Part shown: positions 53,245-62,320 of the stretch, one piece after another
Numbering within the stretch: position 1 is the first letter of the stretch
Layout of the letters: the number at the start of each line of letters is the position of its first letter
Assembly: GCF_029335485.1 (NCBI RefSeq)
Contig: NZ_JARJLM010000163.1
Span: forward strand, 1-64,000
Reading direction: 5' to 3'
DNA length: 64,000 nucleotides
Source of the DNA: Cupriavidus basilensis
GTDB lineage: Bacteria > Pseudomonadota > Gammaproteobacteria > Burkholderiales > Burkholderiaceae
Translations under genes and position numbers: made by a program
The notes under the pieces: generated by a model
The model's input: only the letters and a program-made list of their open reading frames with translations
The model's database searches: none
What the model was told of the DNA's origin: nothing

Positions 53245-54153
53245 ATGCTCGATGGCGTGTCCTTGGACCAGTTGCGGACCTTCATCGCGGCAGCGGAGGA
53301 AGGCAGTTTTTCGGCGGCGGGGCGCAAGCTGCGCCGGGCGCAATCCGTGGTCAGCCAGACCCTGGCCAATCTCGAGGCGCAGCTTCGCGTATCGCTGTTC
53401 GACCGTAGCGCACGCTACCCAGTACTGACCGACGAGGGCAAGGCACTACTGGGCGAAGCCAAGACCGTGGTGAATGGCATGGATGCACTCAAGGCGCGGG
53501 CACGCACTTTGTCTGAGGGCCTAGAGCCCGAATTGTCGGTGGCTGTCGATGTGATGTACCCGATGGCTGCGCTCACCGACGCCGTCGGCGCCTTTCGCCT
53601 GGCCTTTCCGACGACGCCACTGCGCATGTATGTCGAGGCGCTCGGCGCGGTAGTCCGACCGGTGCTGGATGGTGTCTGCCGCATCGGTGTGATTGGCTCG
53701 ATGCCAGTGGTGCCCGAAGGGCTGGACGCAGAGAAACTACCGGAAGTGCCTATGGTCACCGTCGTAGCTCCAGCCCATCCGCTGGCTCAATGCCAAGGCA
53801 TCCTGCACAGCGAAGATCTCGAACGGCATGTGCAATTGGTGCTGACCGACCGCACCACGCTGACTGCAGGCAGCCACTTCGGCGTGTTCTCGCCGTTGAT
53901 CTGGCGCCTTGCCGATCTGGGTGCGAAGCATGCCTTCCTCAAGGCTGGTTTTGGCTGGGGACATATGCCGCTGGCGATGGTGGAGCCAGACCTGGAGGCA
54001 GGGCGACTGGTCCGCATCCGCCTGGAAATCCATCAGCCGGCAACACCGGGTATCGCCATGTACGCCGTCTACCGCAAGGACGCGCCGCCCGGACCGGCAG
54101 GGCGCTGGTTCATCGACCGGCTGCAACAATTCACCGCCAACGCGCCTGCCTGA
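53245..54153 (+). CDS. LysR-family regulator of pirin and wrbA
   Basis: 302 residues from the ATG giving MLDGVSLDQLRTFIAAAEEG, with AAGGAG eight bases before; the upstream frame overlaps the regulatory box. HTH: SFSAAGRKLRRAQSVVSQTL. The effector domain begins ELSVAVDVMYPM and contains VPMVTVVAPAHPLAQ. Similar boxes lie on each side of the gene, before pirin and before wrbA, which makes it the obvious controller of both divergent units. Confidence 0.88.
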   Translation: MLDGVSLDQLRTFIAAAEEGSFSAAGRKLRRAQSVVSQTLANLEAQLRVSLFDRSARYPVLTDEGKALLGEAKTVVNGMDALKARARTLSEGLEPELSVAVDVMYPMAALTDAVGAFRLAFPTTPLRMYVEALGAVVRPVLDGVCRIGVIGSMPVVPEGLDAEKLPEVPMVTVVAPAHPLAQCQGILHSEDLERHVQLVLTDRTTLTAGSHFGVFSPLIWRLADLGAKHAFLKAGFGWGHMPLAMVEPDLEAGRLVRIRLEIHQPATPGIAMYAVYRKDAPPGPAGRWFIDRLQQFTANAPA

Positions 54154-54167
54154 TCCATAGTTCTGGC

Positions 54168-54197
54168 GGATGGATTCCATCGAAATAAACAGGCTTC
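54168..54197 (+). promoter_or_regulatory. Shared LysR box, copy upstream of wrbA
   Basis: GGATG-N3-TCCATCGAAA-N5-AGGCTTC on the plus strand, 70 bases before the wrbA start and just after the LysR stop. Same orientation relative to its gene as the copy before pirin. Confidence 0.65.
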
Positions 54198-54267
54198 CGC
54201 TATAGGTGAATGGCTCCTAATCTTCGGTACGTGCAACTCGCCAAGTTGTCCACTCCGGGAGCCTCTC

Positions 54268-54867
54268 ATGACCAAGGTACTCGTTCTCTACTACTCCTCA
54301 TACGGCCACATCGAGAAAGTGGCCGAGGCCATCGCTGAAGGCGCCCGCAGCACCGGCGCCCAGGTCGACATCAAGCGCGTGCCTGAAACCGTGTCGGTGG
54401 AAATCGCGAAGAACGCGCACTTCAAACTTGACCAGGCGGCTCCGGTCGCGACAGTGGCCGAACTGGAACACTACGACGCCATCATCGTCGGCACCGGCAC
54501 GCGCTTCGGCCGCATGTCGTCCCAGATGGCGGCTTTCCTCGACCAGGCCGGTGGCCTCTGGATGCGTGGCACGCTCAATGGCAAGGTCGGGCCCGCATTT
54601 AGTTCTTCGGCCACCCAGCACGGCGGCCAGGAAACCACGCTGTTCTCGATCATCACCAATCTGCTGCACTTTGGCATGACCATCGTTGGCCTGCCGTACA
54701 GCCACCAAGGCCAGATGAGCATGGACGAGATCGTGGGCGGCGCACCTTACGGTGCGACCACCGTGGCGGGCGGTGACGGTTCGCGCCAACCCTCGGAAAT
54801 GGATCTGGCCGGCGCACGCCACCAGGGCGAACTGGTCGCCAAGACCGCCGCCAAGCTGTTCGGCTAA
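54268..54867 (+). CDS. wrbA: NAD(P)H:quinone oxidoreductase, WrbA
   Basis: 199 residues, the usual WrbA length, beginning [23 protein letters not shown]-binding motifs of the flavodoxin-like fold: YYSSYGHIE (phosphate loop), [13 protein letters not shown], and [15 protein letters not shown] with the quinone-site HGG. It reduces quinones by two electrons, avoiding semiquinones. First gene after the LysR box; an SDR, a SnoaL-like protein, a truncated SDR and a quinone oxidoreductase follow on the same strand. Confidence 0.93.
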   Translation: MTKVLVLYYSSYGHIEKVAEAIAEGARSTGAQVDIKRVPETVSVEIAKNAHFKLDQAAPVATVAELEHYDAIIVGTGTRFGRMSSQMAAFLDQAGGLWMRGTLNGKVGPAFSSSATQHGGQETTLFSIITNLLHFGMTIVGLPYSHQGQMSMDEIVGGAPYGATTVAGGDGSRQPSEMDLAGARHQGELVAKTAAKLFG

Positions 54868-54972
54868 GGCCTATCCGGCCGCGGCTAGGCCGGGCCGCCC
54901 GCATCCACCAAGGGCTTTCATCGCAGGCTCCGGCGTCGGCGGGGCTCACTCGTCCCTTCTCTGGAGAACACC

Positions 54973-55749
<777 letters not shown>

Positions 55750-55780
55750 ACTTCTTCAGCCACTGTCCAAGGAGAAACCC

Positions 55781-56209
55781 ATGACCCAAGTCAATGTCAG
55801 CGAAGCCGCCAAGGCCGTGATTCGCCGCAACACCGATGAAGTGCAAGGCAGCGGCAACTGGGCCCTGTTCGACGAATTGTTCGCCGACGATTTCCTCGAC
55901 CACACGCCGCAGCCTGACTGCACGCCGGACAAGGCCGGCGCCTTAGGCCTATACCGCAAGCTGCGCGAGGCCTTCCCGGATTTCCACGCCGTCATCCACT
56001 GGCAGCGCGCCGACGGCGACGTGGTGACCACCTACAAGACTTACCACGGCACGCATCGGGGCAACTTCCTGGGCCTGGCGCCCACAGGCCGGGCCATCCA
56101 TTTCGAAACGGTGGATGCGATGCGTGTGCAAAACGGCAAGATCACCGAACACTGGGGCGTGGCCAATCTGTACTCAGTGCTGCAGCAACTGGGCGCATTG
56201 CCGCAGTAA
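55781..56209 (+). CDS. SnoaL-like ester cyclase-family protein
   Basis: 142 residues, start after CAAGGAGAAACCC. NTF2-like fold of the SnoaL-like polyketide cyclase/ester cyclase family: NWALFDELFADDFLDHTPQP, GLYRKLREAFPDFHAVIHWQ, TYKTYHGTHRGNFLGLAPTG and the ending ITEHWGVANLYSVLQQLG. Most members in stress operons have no defined reaction. 31 bases after the SDR gene, 10 before the truncated SDR. Confidence 0.85.
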   Translation: MTQVNVSEAAKAVIRRNTDEVQGSGNWALFDELFADDFLDHTPQPDCTPDKAGALGLYRKLREAFPDFHAVIHWQRADGDVVTTYKTYHGTHRGNFLGLAPTGRAIHFETVDAMRVQNGKITEHWGVANLYSVLQQLGALPQ

Positions 56210-56219
56210 GGAGCAGGCC

Positions 56220-56612
56220 ATGAACACCAGCATCCTGCTGATGGCCAGCATGGGCGGCATTTCAGGCGCCGGCATGACGGTGGCCTACTCCACCAGCAAG
56301 GGCGGCGTGGTACTGATGGCCAAGGCCATGGCCGACGCGCTGGGCCCTGACGGCATCCGTGTCAATGCAGTGGCGCCCGGCACCATCGACACCCACCTGC
56401 TGCGCACCAGCCCCGGCATCGCCGAGGCGGCCGAGGGCTTTCGCCAGCGCACGCCGCTGCGCCACCTGGGCCGCCCCGACGAGATTGGCGACGCCGTGGC
56501 CTGGCTGGGCTCCGACCTGTCCAGCTATGTGACCGGCATTGCCTTGCTGGTCGACGGCGGCCTGCTGTCCGTCATCTCGAACCCAACCCTCTTCCAAGGC
56601 TCCTCATCATGA
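56220..56612 (+). CDS. N-terminally truncated SDR
   Basis: 130 residues from an ATG after AAGGAGCAGGCC. The product starts in the middle of an SDR: LLMASMGGISGAGM (catalytic Ser region), YSTSKGGVVLMAKAMADALG (Tyr and Lys), IRVNAVAPGTIDTHLL and the C-terminal LLVDGGLLS. The first about 130 residues, including the glycine-rich nucleotide motif and NNAG, are missing. Because it keeps its own start and ribosome site it may be expressed, but cannot bind cofactor normally alone. It probably results from a deletion joining the SnoaL-like gene to the SDR remnant. Its stop overlaps the next start. Confidence 0.7.
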   Translation: MNTSILLMASMGGISGAGMTVAYSTSKGGVVLMAKAMADALGPDGIRVNAVAPGTIDTHLLRTSPGIAEAAEGFRQRTPLRHLGRPDEIGDAVAWLGSDLSSYVTGIALLVDGGLLSVISNPTLFQGSSS

Positions 56613-57562
56613 ACACCACCATCCGCTTCCATCAGTACGGCGCCCCCTCGGTCCTCCAGGTCGAGGACGACCCGATTGGCACGCCCGGCGCCGGCGAGGT
56701 GCGCCTGCGCCATGAGGCCATCGGCGTGAACTTCATCGACACGCTGTTTCGGCAAGGCATGTATCCGGTGCCGCTACCGTCGGTACCGGGCGTCGAGGGC
56801 GTGGGCATCGTAGAGGCGCTGGGCGCCGGTGTGGCTGGCATCAAGGTAGGCCAGCGCTTGGCCTACTACCTGGCGCCAGGCAGTTACACCCAGCAGCGCC
56901 TGATTGCTGCCGAGCATTTGGTGCCGGTGCCGGACGATCTGTCCGCCGAACTGGTGGCTGCCGTGCTGACCAAGGGCCTGACCGCTTGGGCGGGCCTGAA
57001 CGGCTACCACCAGCTCCAGGCCGGACAGACCGTGCTGGTCCAGGGCGCCTCCAGCAGCGTGGGCAATCTGCTGGCGCGCTGGGCCAAGGCGCGCGGCGCC
57101 GCTGTGATCGGCACGGCGGGATCGCCGGAGAAGCGTGCGGCGCTGGCCTCGGCGATCGATCATGTATTGCCTTCGGACGCGGCGGATCTGGCGGCCCAAT
57201 TGAAGCGCTTGGCGCCGCAGGGCGTCGATGTGGTCTACGAGTTCGTCGGCAAGGCGACTTTCGCAGCCACGCTGGCTGCAGTGCGTGACGGCGGGACCAT
57301 CGTCTCGATCGGCTCTGCCTCCGGCGCCCCGGAGTTCGACAAGGCCGAGGTTGCCCGTCGCCAGATCCGCATGGTCGGCGGCCCGATGGCTAGCCATTTG
57401 CAGGGGCGCGTCGACGAGGCCACGGCAGCAGTGTTCGATGCCTACCGAGGCGGCTTGTTCGGTGCGGTCACTGCTACCCGCTACACGCTCAAGGACGCGG
57501 CACAGGCCCACGCCGACATCGCCGGACGGCAAAAGGCAGGATCGCTGGTGCTCATTCCGTGA
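56609..57562 (+). CDS. Quinone oxidoreductase (MDR/zeta-crystallin family)
   Basis: 317 residues, starting in the four-base overlap with the preceding stop. Signs of zinc-free MDR quinone reductases: MNTTIRFHQYGAPSVLQVED, GVNFIDTLFRQGMYPVPLP, PGVEGVGIVEALG, the NADP motif VQGASSSVGNLLARWAKARG and YEFVGKATFAATL. It reduces quinones with NADPH and is the last gene of the wrbA-led series, fitting a quinone-defence theme. Confidence 0.92.
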   Translation: MNTTIRFHQYGAPSVLQVEDDPIGTPGAGEVRLRHEAIGVNFIDTLFRQGMYPVPLPSVPGVEGVGIVEALGAGVAGIKVGQRLAYYLAPGSYTQQRLIAAEHLVPVPDDLSAELVAAVLTKGLTAWAGLNGYHQLQAGQTVLVQGASSSVGNLLARWAKARGAAVIGTAGSPEKRAALASAIDHVLPSDAADLAAQLKRLAPQGVDVVYEFVGKATFAATLAAVRDGGTIVSIGSASGAPEFDKAEVARRQIRMVGGPMASHLQGRVDEATAAVFDAYRGGLFGAVTATRYTLKDAAQAHADIAGRQKAGSLVLIP

Positions 57563-57572
57563 TGCGGTTCGT

Positions 57573-57920
57573 GTGGATGAGGCGGGTATTCGAGCCAAGC
57601 TTCAATCCACATTTCCTCTTGAGCAGATCTCCATCGATCTGGATGCGTTTTTTCCAGGCGACGGAAGTGAAGCCCGACCCCAGTTCCGGGAGGAAGGATT
57701 CCATTTCGCGGATGATCGACGCCTCCAGGTCGACTTTCGCGAAGTCATTAGGATTCCTCTGCCGGAAGGCGGCACCGTCACGATCCACTATCCGCGCGGC
57801 ATCACTGCGGCCAGCATCGGCATGGTCGAGGAAATGTTGGCCACCCACTCCCTTCGCCACCTGGTGGCCGAGGAGAACGCAGCCTCGCAAGCGACCGACA
57901 GCACGGAGAACCGCGCATGA
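57573..57920 (+). CDS. Hypothetical protein
   Basis: 115 residues from a GTG; the true start is uncertain because no ATG follows until residue about 75. The sequence DEAGIRAKLQSTFPLEQISI, then IRIPLPEGGTVTIHYPRGIT and EEMLATHSLRHLVAEENA looks like a small acidic alpha/beta protein. No domain is recognised. It starts ten bases after the quinone reductase stop and is convergent with the lipoprotein gene. Confidence 0.45.
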   Translation: MDEAGIRAKLQSTFPLEQISIDLDAFFPGDGSEARPQFREEGFHFADDRRLQVDFREVIRIPLPEGGTVTIHYPRGITAASIGMVEEMLATHSLRHLVAEENAASQATDSTENRA

Positions 57921-58005
57921 TCCGCGGTGATACACCACCTTCGGCATGCGCTCTGGCCTGGGCGGCGCCAAGGGTTTCAAGATGTCCGCATTCCGCGTCG
58001 GCATG

Positions 58006-58431
58006 TCAATCCTTGCCGCGATCTCCGCCGCGTCCCTTACCGCCGTCGCTGCCCCGGTTCCCCCCACGGCTATCGCCTCGGTCACTCCCGCGTTCGCCGC
58101 CGCGATTCCAGCCCTGCTTTTCTCCCCGGTCACCACCGCGATTCCACCCACGCTTGTCGCCGCGATTCTCCCCTTGATCTCCGCCTCGGCTCCAACTGCG
58201 GTTTTCTCCTTGGTTCCAGCCACGGCTCCAGTTGCGGTTATCACCCCGATCCCAGTCGCGATCCCAATTGCGACGCCCGCCGGAGTAGCCACCACCATCC
58301 CAATCAAAGTAGCCGCCGCCGTAGTACGGGCGCGCGTATCCGCCGCCGTAGTAGCCGTCGTCGTATGGAACAGCGACACAGCCACTAAGAAGTGCCGCCG
58401 TGCCCAAGGCGAGCACAGAAAGGAGTTTCAT
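58006..58431 (-). CDS. Gly/Arg/Trp/Asn-rich lipoprotein
   Basis: 141 residues. Residues 1-18 with LLSGC form a lipobox (Cys18), so a membrane-anchored lipoprotein is expected. After a Tyr/Gly-rich part (YYGGGYARPYYGGGYFDWD) the rest is a tandem of imperfect repeats of the type WxRGGDxGE/NRG (for example RGWNQGENRSWSRGGDQGEN). The low complexity keeps other frames open on both strands, producing long false reading frames. Similar small Gly-rich outer-membrane lipoproteins occur in many beta-proteobacteria; function is not known. Confidence 0.72.
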   Translation of the reverse strand: MKLLSVLALGTAALLSGCVAVPYDDGYYGGGYARPYYGGGYFDWDGGGYSGGRRNWDRDWDRGDNRNWSRGWNQGENRSWSRGGDQGENRGDKRGWNRGGDRGEKQGWNRGGERGSDRGDSRGGNRGSDGGKGRGGDRGKD

Positions 58432-58563
58432 GGCGAGCTTCGCTTACAGGTGGGTGAATTGCCGCAAGGATACAGACGACCACCTCCTCCAGTTGTAAGA
58501 AATCGTGTCACAGAGCGCGAGGTGACAGCATGATCCTTCGCAAATACAGGACGTTCCGGTCGA

Positions 58564-58704
58564 GTGGTGCCAGGCGGCTATGACGCTGTAGCCTATCCGA
58601 AGGGCGGCACAGCGGCAGACGGCTGGGCGATGGTCCATCGCGTAGGCAAGAAGGCTGCAGGTCGCCTGCTCGACGGCGTCCTGCATGATGGCTTTCCTGC
58701 GGCT
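58564..58704 (+). pseudogene. C-terminal remnant of a phage Gp37/Gp68 (DUF5131)-like protein
   Basis: About 45 residues in one frame, DGWAMVHRVGKKAAGRLLDG followed by VLHDGFP, match the C-terminal pattern (VGKxAAGRxLDGRxWDEFP) of phage Gp37/Gp68 proteins. The upstream body is missing. It lies directly before a decayed phage-type DNA methyltransferase, the order seen in some prophages. The match is from memory and the stretch is short. Confidence 0.45.
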
Positions 58705-59884
58705 CACCTCCGCAATCACGGCTCTATCGGCAGCTCGCGCAACGTCCCGGGATCAACCTCGGGAACATTGATGGCCGGATCCCGATAAGCGTCGCCAGCG
58801 AGATACACAGATCCACGAAGCGCAAAATCCGCTGGGGACAGCAGACAATGAAGCGGCTTGGCATGATTGAGCGCGTGGAAGGCGAACACGGCCTTTGGCG
58901 ACTGAGCGCGAACGCACGGCAGAAGCCGCACAATGCCGCTATCGGGGTCAGGCTGGTTGCCTTCGGCACGGACTTGGGAGTCGCAGTATGGGCCCGCTCC
59001 GGCGAGGTGTTTCCAAGGCTGGGCGAACCGATCGCGCTCTGCGTAACGTCGCCACCCTACCCTCTCCGCCAGGCTCGCGCCTATGGCAACCCTAACGAAG
59101 CTCAATTCGTCGACTTCCTCTGCGAGGCGTTGGAACCAATCGTCCGCGAGCTGGTACCGGGCGGCAGCATCGTGATTGATACTGGGAACGACGTCCATCT
59201 GGCAAGAAGTCCTGCGCGGTCCCTCTACGCCGAACGGTTGCTGCTGGCGCTGCATCATCGGCTCGGCCTCTCTCTCATGGACCGCATTCCATGGGTCACC
59301 TACAGCAGGCCACCTGGCCGAACCTCATGAGCTTGCGTCAATCGCGTCCAGCGAAGCAGCATGCACGCGCTGGTCTATTGGCTCACGAATAACCCGCCCG
59401 CGTACGCTCAGACAACCGTCGCGTGCTACAGACACATACCGAACGGCATAGGAAGCTGATCGCCGCCGGCGGCGAGGCACGGACAGCAATCTATGGCGAT
59501 GGCGCGTGCCGTCTGGGGCCTGGCTCCTTTGCCAGCGACACCGCGGGCCGGTTGCCGCGCAACGTCATCGAGCGTGGCCACGCCTGCGCGGATACCCTAT
59601 ATCGGCAGCGCGCGAAGGAACTCGGCCTCCCAATCCATGGGGCGGTGCAACCGACGGACATCCCGGATTTCTTCGTGCGCTTCCTCACCGAGCCGGACGA
59701 GCTGGTCGTGGATCCGTTTGGCGGCCCGGTCCCGACCGGGCTGGCGGCAGAGAGGCTGGGGCGTCGGTGGCTGGTGACCGAATGGATGCTGGAGTACCTG
59801 CGCGGGGCCGCCGAACTCTTCTGCGAATCTCCAGGCTTCGACTTGCACCCAGCTCTTGCCACATCGAATCGATCCATATCCTAG
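58688..59884 (+). pseudogene. Multiply frameshifted phage-type DNA methyltransferase
   Basis: In family order, several frames together give most of a beta-class-like methyltransferase. RLTSAITAL is followed, after a shift, by LYRQLAQRPGINLGN and KRKIRWGQQTMKRLGMIERV. An in-frame block of about 160 residues then carries catalytic motif IV, TSPPYPLRQARAYGN. After a stop at 59330, ALVYWLTNNP and VLQTHTERHR follow in other frames. A final block (59423-59884) has IPDFFVRFLTEPDELVVDPF, the AdoMet motif I, and LVTEWMLEYLRGAAELF. At least three shifts are needed, and DPFGGPVPTG replaces the usual SGTT. The gene is dead and marks a prophage relic. Confidence 0.78.
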
Positions 59885-59976
59885 ACTATCCGGAATGAAG
59901 GCCGCCTGCTGCACGACGTCGCGGCACAGCAGGACCTTCATACCTGGCACACAACAAACGTCAGAGGAGCGCCGCC

Positions 59977-60369
59977 ATGGACAGTCGCCAACCGCTACAA
60001 CTAACCGACGCGATTCTCATGCTCGAGCAAATCCGCGTCATTTCTCGCCACGATAGCATCCTTGCCATTGCCTACGACCCGGGATACGCGGTGGCTGGTG
60101 GGCGCCCCTTTAAACCGGTCGTTGCCATCCATCCTGGTTTCGACTGGGATGCCGGCCGCGTCTTCCTCGATGTTGGCCCGAAGCTGATGGCACCGAACGA
60201 GGATCTGCAGAGGCTGAAAGCCCTGGTCCGAGACTATGCGGAGACCATCGGCTATGTATCGCTCGCGCTGCGCGATACACAGTTGGGAGCTGAAGCAAAG
60301 CTACAGGCCATTGATCGCACCATCGCCAGTCTTGTACAGCCAACGGCTGTCTCTTCGCCGCAGATATAA
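59977..60369 (+). CDS. Hypothetical protein near prophage remnant
   Basis: 130 residues with GAGGAGCGCC before the ATG. Regions such as VVAIHPGFDWDAGRVFLDVG and LQAIDRTIASLVQ look like coding sequence and the codon pattern agrees with its neighbours. No domain or signal is recognised. It lies 92 bases after the methyltransferase relic and may be phage cargo or an older host gene. Confidence 0.55.
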   Translation: MDSRQPLQLTDAILMLEQIRVISRHDSILAIAYDPGYAVAGGRPFKPVVAIHPGFDWDAGRVFLDVGPKLMAPNEDLQRLKALVRDYAETIGYVSLALRDTQLGAEAKLQAIDRTIASLVQPTAVSSPQI

Positions 60370-60767
60370 GCAGATCGACGCGTATATGCACCGCGTTCGC
60401 CTCGCGAACGCTGGTGCGCGCCTGTTCTTGTGGGGATTTCCAATTTGAGTTGCAGCGACAAAACGGTTGAGTCCGCACAGTTCGGCGACCGAAGTATTCG
60501 CGGAATTCTCATATCGGCTCAACTCAGCCTTTCACTCGAAAACGGTCGTTCACCATCGCGCATGACGGGGGTGCCACCAGATGAAGGGGCTCGCTACAGA
60601 GCGCCAAGCGAAGGAAGCCATGCAACCATCCTGTATACGGCAGGATGGCCAACTTCGATGCCGACTGACGCCGAAGCAATCCTGATCACCTGAGTGCGCA
60701 AGCGCGTCTCCAGCCTGGTTAGCTTCGACGCCCTCCCCCTGCATGCGGATGCGCGGTATGAAAAAAG

Positions 60768-60803
60768 CAGGCGATCCACCACTGAGAGGTGGTGGATCGC
60801 CTG
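60768..60803 (-). terminator. Perfect 15-base hairpin, minus-strand terminator
   Basis: CAGGCGATCCACCAC pairs exactly with GTGGTGGATCGCCTG around a six-base loop. Six A at 60761-60766 become a T run on the minus strand, so it is an intrinsic terminator for leftward transcription. No minus-strand gene lies to its right. Confidence 0.75.
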
Positions 60804-60910
60804 TCTATCAACCGCGGGAGATCAATGCCGCTGAATGACTATCAGGCGACCATACCGAAATGAATACCCCTCCCTGGCAGGATTAAATTAATAATAAGCG
60901 TATATTGTTT

Positions 60911-60921
60911 AATTTGTGCGC
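60911..60921 (-). promoter_or_regulatory. Single response-regulator-like half-site before the porin
   Basis: The minus strand reads GCGCACAAATT, one base different from the direct repeats before the response regulator at 62839. About 200 bases upstream of the porin start. Confidence 0.3.
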
Positions 60922-61121
60922 TTTTAAGATAAAAAATTAATCCAACTCCAGAATCTCAGTACATATCCTGAGACCGCCGCGCAACGGCGCGAAAGCTAGA
61001 TGAAGGGTTGCCAAGCCTACGATGCGATGGCTTCTCTTTCAGTCGGATAGTCGATAGACGTTTCCGACCGAGAGACAGCCAATAATCATCGATAAAACAA
61101 GAGCGCAACGAGGAGAGCATC

Positions 61122-62246
61122 TTGAAAACAAAATACACAGCCATCGCGCTGGCAATCTGCGCGGCCTGTGCCAATCAGGCCAACGCTCAATCGAATGTAA
61201 AGCTATACGGCCTCATTGACACCACCATCAGCACCATCAGTAACGCCGACGCAAGCGGTCATCGCCTGACCGGCTACCACCAGCCGGCCTGGTTCAGTGG
61301 CAATCGCTGGGGCCTGACCGGCGCGGAAGACATTGGCTTCGGCACCAAAGTGATTTTCAAGCTGGAAAGCGAATTCACGAGCTACGACGGGAAGATGGAT
61401 ACGCCCGGCGTGCTGTTCAACCGTGACGCCTGGGTTGGCATCAACAACGATGTCTTAGGCAAGCTGACCTTCGGCCGCCAAAATGCGCTGGGACGCGATC
61501 CTATCGCCACTGGCATCTACGCCGATCCCTACGGCCCGGCGGCGATTACCACCGAGGAAGGTGGCTACACCAACAACAACAACTTCAAGCAATTGGTGTT
61601 CTATGCCGGCAGCGCCTCCGGTACCCGCATGAACAACGGCGTAGTCTGGAAGAAGCTATTCGACAATGGCTTGACCGCCGGCGCGGGCTATCAGTTCGGC
61701 GAGGTACCGGGCTCACCTTCGCGCAACACCACGGAATCCGTCACGCTGGGCTACAACGGCGGCAATTTCCACGTGTCGAGCTTGTTCACCCAGGCAAACG
61801 TGAATGGCCAGCGCAACCGCACCTATTCGGTCGGCGGCAATTATGTATGGGGCATCTTCCGCGCTAACGCGGGCTATTTCCACTACACTGCCGAACAAGG
61901 TGCACTGGGCCAGCGCAAGGACGATGCCTACACCGTATCGCTCAAGGTCGATCCTGCCGGCCCCTTCGACTACGAGATCGGCTATCAAATGATGAAGGCC
62001 GGCAATGCCGCGCTCAATGCCGACGGCTTTACCATCAACGCGTACGGCAACACCGCCAACTCCACGGCGACCGACAGCGGTCGCAAGAACACGTTGTACG
62101 CCTCGATCTTCTACCACTTCTCGAAGCGTACCGAGCTCTATCTGGCCGCGGACTACATGTTCCTGCAGCATGGCTATCACGCTGCGCAGTCCAACGGCTT
62201 TGCGCACCAGAGTGAGTTCGCAGTGGGTATGCGCACGCGCTTCTGA
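61122..62246 (+). CDS. Gram-negative porin (OmpC-like, Burkholderiales type)
   Basis: 374 residues from a TTG after GAGGAGAGCATC; no ATG fits. Signal peptide about 1-22 (AIALAICAACANQANAQ), then SNVKLYGLIDTTISTIS, the family start. Further marks: RWGLTGAEDIGFGTKVIFKL, AWVGINNDVLGKLTFGRQNA, and a C-terminal strand ending in Phe (EFAVGMRTRF). A different porin from the one at 6686. An intrinsic terminator follows at 62297-62320. A TctD-like response regulator is next, and such regulators control carboxylate-specific porins elsewhere, so regulation by it is possible. Confidence 0.92.
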   Translation: MKTKYTAIALAICAACANQANAQSNVKLYGLIDTTISTISNADASGHRLTGYHQPAWFSGNRWGLTGAEDIGFGTKVIFKLESEFTSYDGKMDTPGVLFNRDAWVGINNDVLGKLTFGRQNALGRDPIATGIYADPYGPAAITTEEGGYTNNNNFKQLVFYAGSASGTRMNNGVVWKKLFDNGLTAGAGYQFGEVPGSPSRNTTESVTLGYNGGNFHVSSLFTQANVNGQRNRTYSVGGNYVWGIFRANAGYFHYTAEQGALGQRKDDAYTVSLKVDPAGPFDYEIGYQMMKAGNAALNADGFTINAYGNTANSTATDSGRKNTLYASIFYHFSKRTELYLAADYMFLQHGYHAAQSNGFAHQSEFAVGMRTRF

Positions 62247-62296
62247 TCCTGAGTTTGGCGCGCTGCCGATGTGATGCAGTAATGAACTTTCCTTGT

Positions 62297-62320
62297 CCCG
62301 GCCACAAGCCGGGTTTTTTT
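62297..62320 (+). terminator. Intrinsic terminator after the porin gene
   Basis: CCCGGC, a five-base loop, GCCGGG, then seven T; 50 bases after the porin stop. Confidence 0.85.

Larger units (their letters stand above)
60370..61121. other. Gene-free interval with orphan hairpin and AT-rich porin leader
   Basis: No supported gene in 752 bases. The left part looks like degenerate coding or intergenic DNA. It holds a strong hairpin at 60768-60803, then a marked AT-rich stretch at about 60883-60950 (ATTAAATTAATAATAAG) that is unlike the GC-rich surroundings and probably carries the promoter of the porin at 61122. Confidence 0.6.

Noticed and set aside
57552..58533. Long frames on both strands over the lipoprotein gene
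   Set aside because: They result from the low-complexity repeats. Only the 58006-58431 minus frame has a signal peptide and lipobox.
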